Position numbers and translations under genes: made by a program. From the NCBI GenBank assembly GCA_005765155.1, contig VCCP01000003.1, positions 2,356,001 to 2,420,000 of the forward strand: 64,000 nucleotides of DNA, given 5' to 3'. The notes below the pieces were generated by a model, which worked only from the letters and a program-made list of their open reading frames with translations, had not been told where the DNA came from and made no database searches. Below, piece by piece: positions 1 to 11,068 of the stretch (positions are counted from its first letter, which is position 1; each line of letters opens with the position of its first letter). This DNA is from Zelopaecilomyces penicillatus (taxonomy: Eukaryota; Ascomycota; Sordariomycetes; Hypocreales; Pseudodiploosporaceae).

Positions 1-1400
1 TGATGCTGACGCAAAGTGTGCTGACCGAGCCTGAATTTCATGCGAGGTTTTGGTAACTTCAGGAATTCCTCGCCGCGAAACGGCGGGAATATGTGAGGTC
101 TCAGTTGTCAAAAGATGGACTTGGTTGGGATTTTGCCTAGCAGAGGCAACCAGCGTGCTATTGACATCTTCTTCTGCTTCAGCTGCTATAGGCGAGGGTG
201 TCACAATATCCACCATTGGATGAATATGCAACACTGATCGTGATGTAACAATAGAACTATCATGCTCTGAGAGTTGGGTTTCAACCTGCTGATGATCCAT
301 CGGAATCGGCGCAGTAAACCCCAATGCGGTTCCGTTTTGACGAATGCTGGAATAAGCAGCTGTGACTTGTCCGAGGCCCGCTTTAGTTGCATCTGACCCA
401 TTTCTTGATGAACTCGGCCTCTTCTTCTTCTGTGGCTTGTCTAATTCATCGCCTGCACCCCTTGACCGAGCCACCAACTCAGCCCGCGGGACCATCCTCC
501 TGGAGTTTGCATCGTACACAAGCTCTTGATCTGAAGTAGACGGTGATATTGGATTGATGGTCGAGACTATCGGAGCGAGTGGGTAAGAGAAGTTGATCGA
601 GGGACTGATGCTGCCAGACCGTGCATCAGGAGAAGACGCCTCTAAAACTGAATCTGTTTTTCTTACATTCGTAGGGCTACCAGTGGCTGCAGCACTAAAC
701 CAAGTTCCTGGCTGTCCAGCCTTTACCTTTTGACTGGCAGTTTTAAAAGGCTGCGTTTGCAGAACTGTGTCCTTTCCACATCTTTCAGGGTAGGGCTTGT
801 GATTATTTTGAGTCACTGGGATAATGGGCACTGGTGGAATGTCGTAATCCTGAGGAGCTGGGCTACGGCCAGGCGAGGGAGAGCGGAAGGTCCGATCTAT
901 CATAGAACATATACTAGGGGTTCTCTGCAGCTCTTGATTTTTGACACCTTCCCGGCTAGTCGTCGACGAGATAGATGGGTTTCTTCTAGTTCGTTTAGAT
1001 TGCACATCAGCGACAATCGTTGGTGTTGTAGGCCGCGCCCTCAATGCGGCAGCGGCAGCAGCAGACGACAGTGATGAGGATGACGCTTGGCGCAAGAATG
1101 CTGAGGCAGCAGCCGTGGCGGCATTCGGGTTTGCCGTCTCCTTTGTCAGTGGCTGTGGCGACAAAGTATATGCGATTAGCACGGAGAATACACTCGGAAC
1201 AAATGCCAGCGAAGGCATCATCATTGCCAGTACCAAGAATTGCGTCGTGATTGACATGATCGCCACCTTAGATAGCTTCGGCGCGATCAAATATTCAATG
1301 TCGTAAAGAATGGAGTGTGAGGACAAGAATGACATAGCGTACAGCATATGTCTAGGCTTACCTGGACTGCTGGAGCATGTCTCCGTGGGTTTCTAAACAT
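1..1400 (-). CDS. Conserved fungal Ser/Ala/Pro-rich protein, 5' part (runs off left edge)
   Basis: Two exons are visible. Exon 1 (1400-1362) encodes M-F-R-N-P-R-R-H-A-P-A-V-Q and ends in a consensus donor, CAG/GTAAGC. The intron is 1361-1153, ending in CCACAG. Exon 2 (1152 to 1 and beyond) is open for 384 codons without a stop, so at least 397 residues are visible and the C terminus is missing. An Ala/Ser-rich stretch lies at residues 24-50, followed by a basic patch QSKRTRR (64-70), the motif DRTFRSPSPGRSPAP (99-113), a conserved-looking LVYDANSRRMVPRAEL (224-239) and a possible nuclear localisation signal PQKKKRP (253-259). No signal peptide, membrane segment or catalytic motif is seen, and most of the chain looks disordered. 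From memory, uncharacterised Pezizomycotina proteins share the QPLTKETANPNAA, TERTFRSPSP and VYDPNTRRMVP-like motifs; this was not searched. The function is unknown. The plus-strand ORFs over this stretch are shadows. Confidence 0.85.
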
Positions 1401-1975
1401 GGCCGTCAATGCAGATAGACTAAGCCCGAGGCAGAATCAAATAACTCTAATGTTCACGAGATGAGAGACCATTAACGTAGATGAGGGGTTGCGACAACCG
1501 TAAAATAACAACAGAGCTGTGGAGGAGGGAGGTTATCGAATTAATATGATGAATGGGTGAAATGGGGCGACTAGGAAGTGTCCCTAGAACTTGGTACGTT
1601 AAACAGAGGGAGGGATGAAGTTTGTGATATCGCAGGCTCTTGGTGTGACGAAAATCCCGGTTGCCCCTGTTACCATCGGGAGACGACCAGTTACACAAGG
1701 CTTAATCATGCAACGAATCAAGGCAGACGCCCTGGCGGATGGCCTGATGTACATAGTCGGATGACGACATAAGTTTCACAGCCTGGTACCTTACAGGTAC
1801 GTAGTAAGTTACTTACCTTGCCTGACAAGGATTCATATGACGGGGATGCCTGCCAGCACCTACTGTGCGCCGAAGTGTCCGAGAGCCCCACTTTTTGGAT
1901 CTCGAAATTGCTCGCACCACCCTTCCCGGCCTAAATAGACAATGTATGACTTTACACCCTTCCATAGTGTATTTA
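1401..1975 (-). promoter_or_regulatory. Upstream region of the left-edge gene, up to the AT-rich border
   Basis: This is normal-composition DNA between the start codon at 1400-1398 and the abrupt change to AT-rich sequence near 1965-1980. It must hold the promoter and 5' UTR of the left gene; no clear TATA box can be assigned. A cluster of GTAC and TTAC/GTAA words lies at about 1784-1820 (GGTACC, CAGGTAC, TAAGTTACTTACC) and forms imperfect palindromes. Such words are common in ascomycete promoters, but no factor can be assigned. Short ORFs here, up to 83 codons on either strand, lack any family resemblance. Confidence 0.5.
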
Positions 1976-2589
1976 GCCTTTTATACCTATATAAGCAGAA
2001 GTATTATTTAGATATACATTATATATAATAAGTCTTATTTATTTAATTTAAGGATATGATATTTATACCTTTATTTATAATTTAATATAAATTAAAGTAT
2101 TTAAATTAATTATAATTAAATAATATCTTTTAATAATAAATCAGTTTATATAAGATTAAAATTAATATAATAATTAATATAATAGTTATAAATTATTTTA
2201 AATTATATAATATATAAAATAATTATATTATTATTAATAAAGATATTAAAAAAGATATTATATTATTTAATTAATAATTTTATTAAGGTTTTTAAAATAT
2301 TTTATCTTTTAAAATAATATAATTATATTAATAGAATCTTTAATAATAGATATTAATAATTAATTTAATTTATATTTAATTATATAAAATAAATAATTAT
2401 ACTTTTTTAATTTATTTTAATATATATTAATATATTATTTTTTATTAATCTTTAATATAAATTAAATATATTAAAAATAAATATAATTATTTATATTATT
2501 ATATAATATAAGTTTTTAAATATATAAAAGTATTTGAATATTTAATATTCTTTTTAAAAATAATTTATAATTATATAATTATATAAATA
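1976..2589. other. RIP-degraded AT-rich DNA, no gene seen
   Basis: Almost only A and T, with C mostly before T and G mostly after A. CA/TG and CG dinucleotides are rare. No element boundary or motif could be placed. It is the outer edge of the large AT-rich block, directly beside the normal-composition gene region. Confidence 0.7.
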
Positions 2590-2950
2590 TATAATATTTA
2601 ATAAATTCTTAAAATATAAATATAATTAAAAAGAGTTTATATTAATAAATAAATTAAAATATTTTAAAAATTATATTTATTATATTAATAATAAATATAA
2701 AGTATTATAATTAAGAATTAAATATTAATATAATAAATAATATTAAATAATATAATAAATAATGATAAATAATATAATGAATAATAATAAATAATATAAT
2801 AAATAATAATAAATAATATAATAAATAATAATAAATAATATAATAAAATTAAAAAAATCTTAATAATTATTTAAATTATATTTAAGAAATAAAGATTAAA
2901 AGTATATATATATTATATATTATAATTTTTATTAAAATACTTATTATTAA
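2590..2950 (-). repeat. Left part of an LTR of old Gypsy-X2, split by Gypsy-X1
   Basis: The start TATAATATTTAATAAATT matches the starts of the X1 LTRs at 2951 and 10207, and similarity runs on until 2950. The other part of the same LTR is at 10650-10832. Joining the two across one copy of ATTAA gives an order that matches the uninterrupted LTR at 10207-10644 (CTTATTACTAGGTTATACTT against CTTATTATTAAATTATTTTA). An older LTR was therefore cut by insertion of X1. It contains a local 22-bp tandem expansion. Confidence 0.72.
2752..2846. repeat. 22-bp minisatellite inside the split LTR
   Basis: About four copies of a 22-bp unit made of AATAATA and ATATAATAAATA blocks. The two intact LTR copies of this family have only a single AATAATA-like stretch at the matching place, so the array is a local expansion. 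Confidence 0.7.
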
Positions 2951-3392
2951 TATAATATTTAATAAATTTTAAAGGGATAAACCTAATAAAAAGAGTTTAT
3001 ATTAATAGATAAGTTAGGGTATTCTAAGTAATATATTAATTACATAGATAATAGATCTATAGGATTATAATCTAATATTATTAAAATAAATAATAAGATT
3101 AATATAATAATATTATTAATAACTATTTAAGCTATATTTAAAAAAATTAAAGATATATATATATATATATATTATAGATTATAATTTAAATTATAATCTT
3201 TATTATTAGATTATATTTAAAATTATAAATCATTCTATTAAATTATAGTTTTAAGAGTAATCCTAAGCCTGGGATTATTTTTAGAATTATAATCTAATTC
3301 TATATAATTCTAAGCATTTAATATATACCAAATAATATAATAAATTATATAATTAAGGCCTATTATATAACCTTAGTTATTAAATTATAATA
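2951..3392 (-). repeat. 3' LTR of Gypsy-X1
   Basis: Aligns over its length with 10207-10644. Shared landmarks include AGGGATAAA, CTAATAAAAAGAGTTTA, GGATTATAATCTAATATTA and AAGGCCTATTATATAACCTT. The right end ATAATA fits a RIP-altered TAACA terminus. Confidence 0.8.
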
Positions 3393-6300
3393 TAATATCT
3401 TTCTTTTAAAAGGTCTTATCCTTAAAGCTTATAAATATATCTTTCCTTTCCTTCCTTTATATTTATAAGTTTATAGGATTTATATTATATTAAATTATTT
3501 CTTATAATATTAGAGTATATTAAAAAATCTTAATATTCTTTAAAAAAGGCTATTAAATATTCTATATTAATTAAAGGTATAGATTTTAATAATAAATTAA
3601 TAGATATATTATTTTCTTATTATTTTAAATAAAAATAAGCTTATTATATAATAAAAAATAATAGCTATTATATAGCTTATATAAAATAGGATTATTTTTA
3701 TAATAATATTTTAATAGTATTCTTATATATATACTCTTATTATATTAGAATATCTAATTCTTTCTGATTTTATTAATAATAAAACTCTTAAAATAATATT
3801 ATTATTTAAATTTTTAAAAAAAAAGGAAATTAAAAAAAAAAGGAAATTAAAAAAAATATTTTAAATATTAAGAATTAATTATCTAAACTATAATTATAGC
3901 TTTTATTAACTCTTAATTATTTATTTTATATTTATAAGCTTAAGAAAAAGGCTAAAGAATAAAGCTTTAAATTAATCTATTAAGGTTTAAAAAAGTTAAA
4001 TATTAAGGATAGGATTAATTTAATTCCTATCCTAAAAGTATATAAGTATTATATAATATTAGATTTATAATTCTTAAAGGCTTTAAATAAGATAGATTAA
4101 TCTTTTTTAAATTTAAATAATAAATTTATTAATTTAAATTCTTTAATTAGATTAATTGGTTTTAAAAGAATTATTATAGTATTAAATAATAATAATTTAA
4201 ATAGTTAATAGATTCCTATATATTATCTTTAAATTTAAAATCTTTTTATTTAATAAGATATTTATTTTATTTATTCTTTTATTTAATATTTAATATAGTT
4301 TTTATTTTTTATTCTTTTTAATTATTTCTATTTATATTATTATAAATTTTTTTATATAATAATAAATTTCTTTATATTATTAAATACTTTATTTAAAAAA
4401 GAAATATAAAATATAAGATATAATTATATATTCTTTAATAATAAAAGTTTATAATTAATATTAAAAATAGCTTTCTTAATCTTAAATAATCCAAGTTTCT
4501 TAAAATCTAATTTATTATTTAATTATATTATAATAATATTTAAAGAAGTTTTATTTAATATATAATATAAAAGATATATTATATCCCTTTTTTTAAAGAT
4601 TAATCCTTTTAATCTTTATTAATCTATATTATATTATATTTTATAATAAATAATTTAAAGTTATAGATAAAGTTCTTTATATAATTATTATTTTTATATA
4701 GTATTAAATATAACTTTTTCTAATTTTAATCCTTTCTAATATAATAAATAAAATATTTTTAATATAGATCTATAATTAATATATATTAATATAAGCTATA
4801 TTAATTTAAGAAAAGATATATTATAAATTAATTATATAATTAATAGATATTTTATTTAATTATCTTAATAATAATTAATATAAGTATATAAATATCCTTT
4901 AATAATTTAATTAATTTATTTTATTTATTTATTTATTTATAAATAATAGATAGTATTAAGTTTATATCTAGTTTTAAAATATTTTATTAATCCTTATTAA
5001 AGCTTAAAGATAAAGAATATTCCTTTATTAAAGATAATTTCCTTTAATAAGCTATATAAGCTTATTATTATTTTATTAAAGCTATAAATAAGATCTTCTA
5101 TTAAGCTTATTTTAAAATAAAATATAAAATATAAGAATTTTATCAATCTTTTTATAATAATCTATATTAAATTATAAGCTATTTTTATAAAGGGTTCTAT
5201 TAATAAAGATAAATTAATAATAAAATTAAATAATATTAATTCCTATAATTATATAGATATTAATAATAATTATAATTCTTTATATAGTTTATATCTTATT
5301 AGCTTAATTTATTTATAAATAATATAATTATTTATAACCTTCTAAATTATTTATTATAATCCTTTAAATTTATAATATCTTTATACTTATTCTATAATCT
5401 TTATAATTCCTTAATAATTATAAATAAGAGATTTATATAATTCTTATATAATAATCTCTTAGAGTTTTTTAGATATCTATAATTTCTTATTAAATTTATA
5501 ATATCTATCTTTTTATTTTATTTCTTTAAACACCTTTTTTATGTCTTTTAAAAAGTATATTTATTTAATTTATTTTAAAATAGAATTAATTAATATAATT
5601 TAGTATATAGTATTTAATTTTATTTATAGTATATTTAAATTAAATAATTAAAACATTTATTCTTTATAATAAGGTTTTCTATTATTATAATTATTTTATT
5701 AATTTAAAGTATTTATTTTATTATTTTAAAATCCTTTATAATAAATAATTTTATAATTATAATCTATAAAGATTTTTATATAATAGTTTTATTATATATT
5801 TAATTTGTATATAATTATAAAATAAAAGATATTTTTATAATTAATAAAAATCTTTATTTAATAATTACTTTTTTATAAATAATATAAGAATTTATCAAAT
5901 ACTTTAATAATAATTATAAATTCTTTATTATAAATTAAATAATTAAATTCTATTTTATAAAGTTTTTTAAAATAAAAGATAATAGGTTATAATTTATCTT
6001 TATTATTTTATTATTTAATCTATACTTTAATAATATAGTTTAAAGTATTAATTTTAAGTTTTATAGATTTATTTAGATTATATATTATTAATATAGATTC
6101 TTTATAGATTTATTTCTTAAACTCTTTAAATATAATATTTATATTAGATTTTTATAAGAATTTATAATCTTTTTTAGTATATTTAATAAATAATATAATG
6201 ATTTTATTATAATTATAAATAAACTTTTAATAATAATTAATAAAGCCTAAGAACTCTTATATATTTATAATATTTTATAATATTAATTAATTATATATTA

Positions 6301-9222
6301 TAATAATTTTTATTAATTTTATTTAAATTTTATTTAATAAAAAGATATATTTTAAAAAGATAATTATTTATTTATAAAATTTATATTCTTTTAATTTAAT
6401 AAAGAGATTATTATCTTAAAATAATTATAATATTTTATAAATATATTCTTTATATTTTTCTTTTATTTAAAAGAAAATTAGAATATTATTTAAATAAATT
6501 ATTATAAAGATATTTAAATATTCTTAAAAAATATTATTAATTATATATTAGAATATTATAAAGGTATTAATTAAATTAAATTATATTATTAAATATTTAA
6601 AAAATCTAAATTTAATTTTAAAAATAGTTTTTTATTTATTATCTTTTTTTATTTAGATTAAATTATATACTCTTTTAAGATCTAAAATAATAAATCAGTT
6701 TATTTTATATAATTATTTATATAATTTATTAATTAATAATAAAGGTATTTAATCCTTAATTATAATTAATTATAATTTATTATTCTTTTTTAATATAAAT
6801 ATAATAAGATATTCTACTTTTAATATAAATAATTAAATATATCTTTTTTTAAATATTTTATTAAGATACTTTTATAAGGTTTTAAATTCCTTAGTATTTA
6901 ATATATAAATCTTAATAAAAATAAACTTCTTTCTATTTATAATCTGAATTTTATAATCCTATTAATTATATAAAAGGAGCTTTATTTTAAGTTCTTTATT
7001 AAATAATTTAATATATTTATAATATTCTTTTAATATAGATATAAATCGTTTTTTTATATTTAAAAATAATTTATTTTTATAATATTCTTATAATTACTTT
7101 ATTATTATCTTAAAAATAATAATAATCTATTAGGTTTATCTTTATTATTTATTATATTATTTTTTATATAGTTTTTTAAATAAAAGGCCTTTTTTAATAA
7201 TTAAAAAATATATTTTCTTTATTTTATTTATTATTATTAGATTCTTATAATCTTTAATAAATAATATAATATTACTTTATTATATCTAATCTATCTTTTA
7301 ATCAATCTATAAATTACTAATAAATAATTAAGAATAATCTAGTATAAATTTATATTCTTTAATATCTATTATATTAAATATAATATTATCTTAATATCCT
7401 TAGATTTTAAAATTAAGATAATTAATCTCTTTATTAATCTATTCTTTATTATAAATAAAGATATTCCCTTTAAGATTATATAGGGAATATAGTTTTTTAT
7501 ATTATATTATAATAATTATATATAATTTATAACTTTTAATAATATATAATTATCTATTACTTTATTATCTATTAAAATATAAAAATAATATTTTATAATC
7601 TATATTTTTATTATTAATTTAAGTTTATTTATATTTATAGTATAAAAAGTTTTTTTAATTAAGAGATTATATTATAACCCTTTTATAAATAACTTTATTT
7701 ATTTTTTAAGTTTTTAGGATTATATTCTTTATATAATTTATCATATTTTATTTTATTTAATCCTTTAATAATTATATAATATAAAGTTTAATTAATTTAA
7801 CTTTCTTTATAGATTTAAAAATTAAATTCTTATTTATAAAGATTCTTTATTTCCTTATATATATATTTATTTTCTTCTATATATTATTTATATTAAGGTT
7901 TATTATAATTAATTATTATTATTATTTTATATTAGATTCTATTTAGAATATTATTTTTTAATAATTATCTCTTATATTATTATACTAGTTTTTATTATAT
8001 ATATTTATTATATTTAAGGTTTATATAATTATATAGATCTTTCTTTCTATAACTATTAACTTATAATCTATTATATTCTAATTTAAGTTTTTTTTATTTA
8101 TAAATCTTATAATAAATAAATTTATAATCTTTATTTTTAGTTTTTTATTTATATTTTTTTAATATATAAAGATATAGCTTAAATATATTAATTCTAAAAG
8201 ATATAAAATACTTAACCTTATATTTATTAATAAATTAATCTTTTATAAGGATATTCTTAATTCTTTATACTTTTATATAATATAAGAAGAATTTATTCTA
8301 GATTTTTCCTCTTAAAATTAAAAATAAAAAAAATTAATATATAATATTTAATTAATTTTATTATAAAAATTATAATTAAGGTTTAGGAATATATAATTAT
8401 CTTTATACTTATTATAATTAATTTTTAATATAAAGGCTTTTTTAAGATAGTTCTTTAAAATAAAAATATTTAAATCTTTTTTTAATCTTTATTTATAAAT
8501 ATAATTAATAATTATAAATTAAAGATTAACTTTATTTATATAATTTAATACTTATATAAGTTTAATTACTATTTCTTTAAAATATTTATAAATAGTACTT
8601 TTAGATAATAAAAATAATATAATATAATACTAAATTATCCTAAAAGGTTTATTATTCTTGGATTTTAAAAAGCTAAAATCTAAGCTATTATTTATTATTT
8701 TATCTTTAATTAAGATATTTTTATTATTTATAATAAGAATTAATTATTAATCTAGAATCTTTTTAAAGTATTCTTCTTTATCTATATCTATATTTAATTA
8801 TTAATCCTATTATATAATACTAGATTAGATTAATATAATTTATAATATTAATTATTATTAAGATATAGGATATTTATAATTTCTAGATTATTCTTATCCT
8901 TATTCTTTTTATTTTATTATAATCAGGGTTTATTTATCTTTAATTATAATATATATACTTTATTATATATTAAATACTAGTTTTTAATCCTTTTATTTTT
9001 ATTTTAATTATTAATAATCTTTAATAAAATATCTTATTTTATTATAATTATAATATTTAATCTTAGATATATCTTATTATTATATAATATTAAAATCTAT
9101 TTTAATTAATAAAATATTAAAGTTATTTTATTATTAATTATAATTTATCTTATATTATTATTATTATAATTAAAACCTAAAATAAATTAATTTTTAATTT
9201 TATTCTTTATATTTCTTTTTTT

Positions 9223-9266
9223 ATTAATATAAATACTATCTATTATTAATATAAATACTATCTATT
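9223..9266. repeat. 22-bp tandem duplication
   Basis: Two perfect copies of ATTAATATAAATACTATCTATT lie in the interior of Gypsy-X1. No coding meaning is visible. Confidence 0.8.
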
Positions 9267-10206
9267 ATTAATAATAATAGCTATAATATAATATTTTATA
9301 CAAGAATCTAATTAAACTTTTTTATATATTTTATTCTTAATTTTTAATTTAAATCTATAATATAGAGTTTTTATATATATTTATTTATCTTTCTTAAATA
9401 ATTTAAATAAGATTTATTAAAACTTTATAATATAATTTAAGATAGATCTTATTTAATAAAGATTATATAGATATTATTTAGTTTATTTTTTTTTATTTAA
9501 TAATCTAAAGGTATTTAAAAATTATTATTTAAAGATATTATAATTAATAAAGATTAGATTAGTTTTCTCCTTTAAGGTATTTATTAAGGTATTATTAATA
9601 TAATCTTAAAGTATTAGTTTAAATCAGATAAATATAATTCTAATAAGAAATCCTATAATATACCTTATTTTAATTAATTTAAATTAGAATTATATTAAAT
9701 AGTATAAAAAAAAATATAAAATTAAATAAGGAATTTTTAAAGCTTATTTAGGATTTTATTAAAAGGCTTAGATATTTATAATTTTAAGATTTCTTTTATA
9801 TCTTTTTTATTATATATTTATACTATAATCATTTCTAGCTTATATTTATATTATTTTATTTAGATTTTTATATTTTTAAGAAATTATTTAATTTAAAGTT
9901 ATCAGATTTTAATAGTAAATCTGATTATCTTATTCTCTTTTTTATAAGCCTTATATTAATTCTTAAGTTTCTTTTTTAGGATTTTTATTTTTAATTTAAA
10001 TTTAAATTCTTTTTAATTATTTTAAAGGTCCTTAAATATAATTTTAATCTTATTATTAATATCTATATTTAAATTATTAATAAAGATATTTAAGGATTCT
10101 CTTTAATTAATATTTTTAAATAAAATAAGCATTTAAGGAATTATTATAAAAATAAATATTATTATTTAAGATAATATAATAATATATTAAATAAGAGTTA
10201 TTAATA

Positions 10207-10644
10207 TATAATATTTAATAAATTTTTAAGGGATAAATCTAATAAAAAGAGTTTATTAATAGATTAATTAAAATATTTTAAATATATATTAATTATATAA
10301 ATAATAGATTTATAGGATTATAATCTAATATTATTAAAATAAATAATAGGATTAATATAATAATATTATTAATAATTATCTAAGCTATATTTAAAAGAAT
10401 AAAAATTAAGAATATATATATATATTATAGATTATAATCTAAGTTATAATCCTTATTACTAGGTTATACTTAGAATTATAAATTATTCTATTAGATTATA
10501 ATTTTAAAAGTGATTTTAAGCCTAGAATTATTTTTAAAATTATAATTTAATTCTATATAGTTTAAACCTTTAATATATACCTAGTAATATTATAAGTTAT
10601 ATAACTAAGGCCTATTATATAACCTTAGCTATTAGATGATAATA
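10207..10644 (-). repeat. 5' LTR of Gypsy-X1
   Basis: Partner of 2951-3392, with slightly more G/C left (for example TTATTACTAGGTTATAC and CTATTAGATGATAATA at the end). Directly followed by the duplication ATTAA at 10645-10649 and then by the remainder of the LTR it interrupted. Confidence 0.8.
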
Positions 10645-10649
10645 ATTAA

Positions 10650-10832
10650 ATTATTTTAAAATTATAAGCTTATTTATTAGATTATACTTTTTAGAGTAAT
10701 TTTAAGCTTATAATTATCTTTAAAATTAAAATTTAATTTTATATAATTTTAAACCTTTAATATATATTTAATAATATTATTTAATTATATAATTAAGAGT
10801 TATTATATAATCTTAATTATTAAATTATAATA
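10650..10832 (-). repeat. Right part of the split Gypsy-X2 LTR
   Basis: Matches the last ~180 bp of the X1 LTRs and ends at the same ATTATAATA. It is followed, as LTR 2951-3392 is, by TAATA(A/T)CTC/TTTC and AAAAG, i.e. the start of the family's internal region, which is cut after 22 bp by Gypsy-1 and resumes at 25486. Confidence 0.75.
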
Positions 10833-10854
10833 TAATAACTCTTCTTTAAAAGAT

Positions 10855-11068
10855 TATTAAGGACTGAGGTTAGAAGATTATAAAGAAAGTAAAGAAGGTT
10901 AGGAATAGTATTAATTTTACTATATATAAGCAGATAGATAGCAGATAACTAGAAGCTTGATCTCTAATCCTCTTCCTTTTCTTAAAAGAGAAGGCCCTCT
11001 CTATAGATATATATATTCCTAGCCTATATAATATAGATTCTCTACAAGGCCCCTTTAGGGTCCTAATA
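10855..11068 (-). repeat. 3' LTR of Gypsy-1
   Basis: 214 bp, near-identical to 25272-25485; the two differ mostly by G/A and C/T changes. It is next to the polypurine tract at 11069-11090 (read on the minus strand), which makes it the 3' LTR. The 74-codon ORF over it is accidental. Confidence 0.85.

Larger units (their letters stand above)
2951..10644 (-). mobile_element. Gypsy-X1: heavily RIP-degraded LTR retrotransposon
   Basis: LTR pair 2951-3392 and 10207-10644 (442 and 438 bp), flanked by the 5-bp duplication ATTAA at 2946-2950 and 10645-10649. The minus strand carries the coding side. Around 6470-6760 a translated stretch follows Gypsy reverse transcriptase order: a FRFFKYL-like block, then YIINNIFREYL, then YLNNILIF, which is the usual YLDDILIF with both Asp codons changed to Asn. 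The polypurine tract AAAAGAAAGA lies beside 3392 on the minus strand, which fixes the orientation (3' LTR at left). All other frames are destroyed by TAA/TAG. It inserted, in the same orientation, into the LTR of an older copy of its own family. It is dead. Confidence 0.8.

Noticed and set aside
730..1306. Plus-strand ORFs of 68-121 codons
   Set aside because: They lie antisense to the long minus-strand exon and have no family resemblance; the Ala run is the shadow of the sense Ser/Ala-rich segment.
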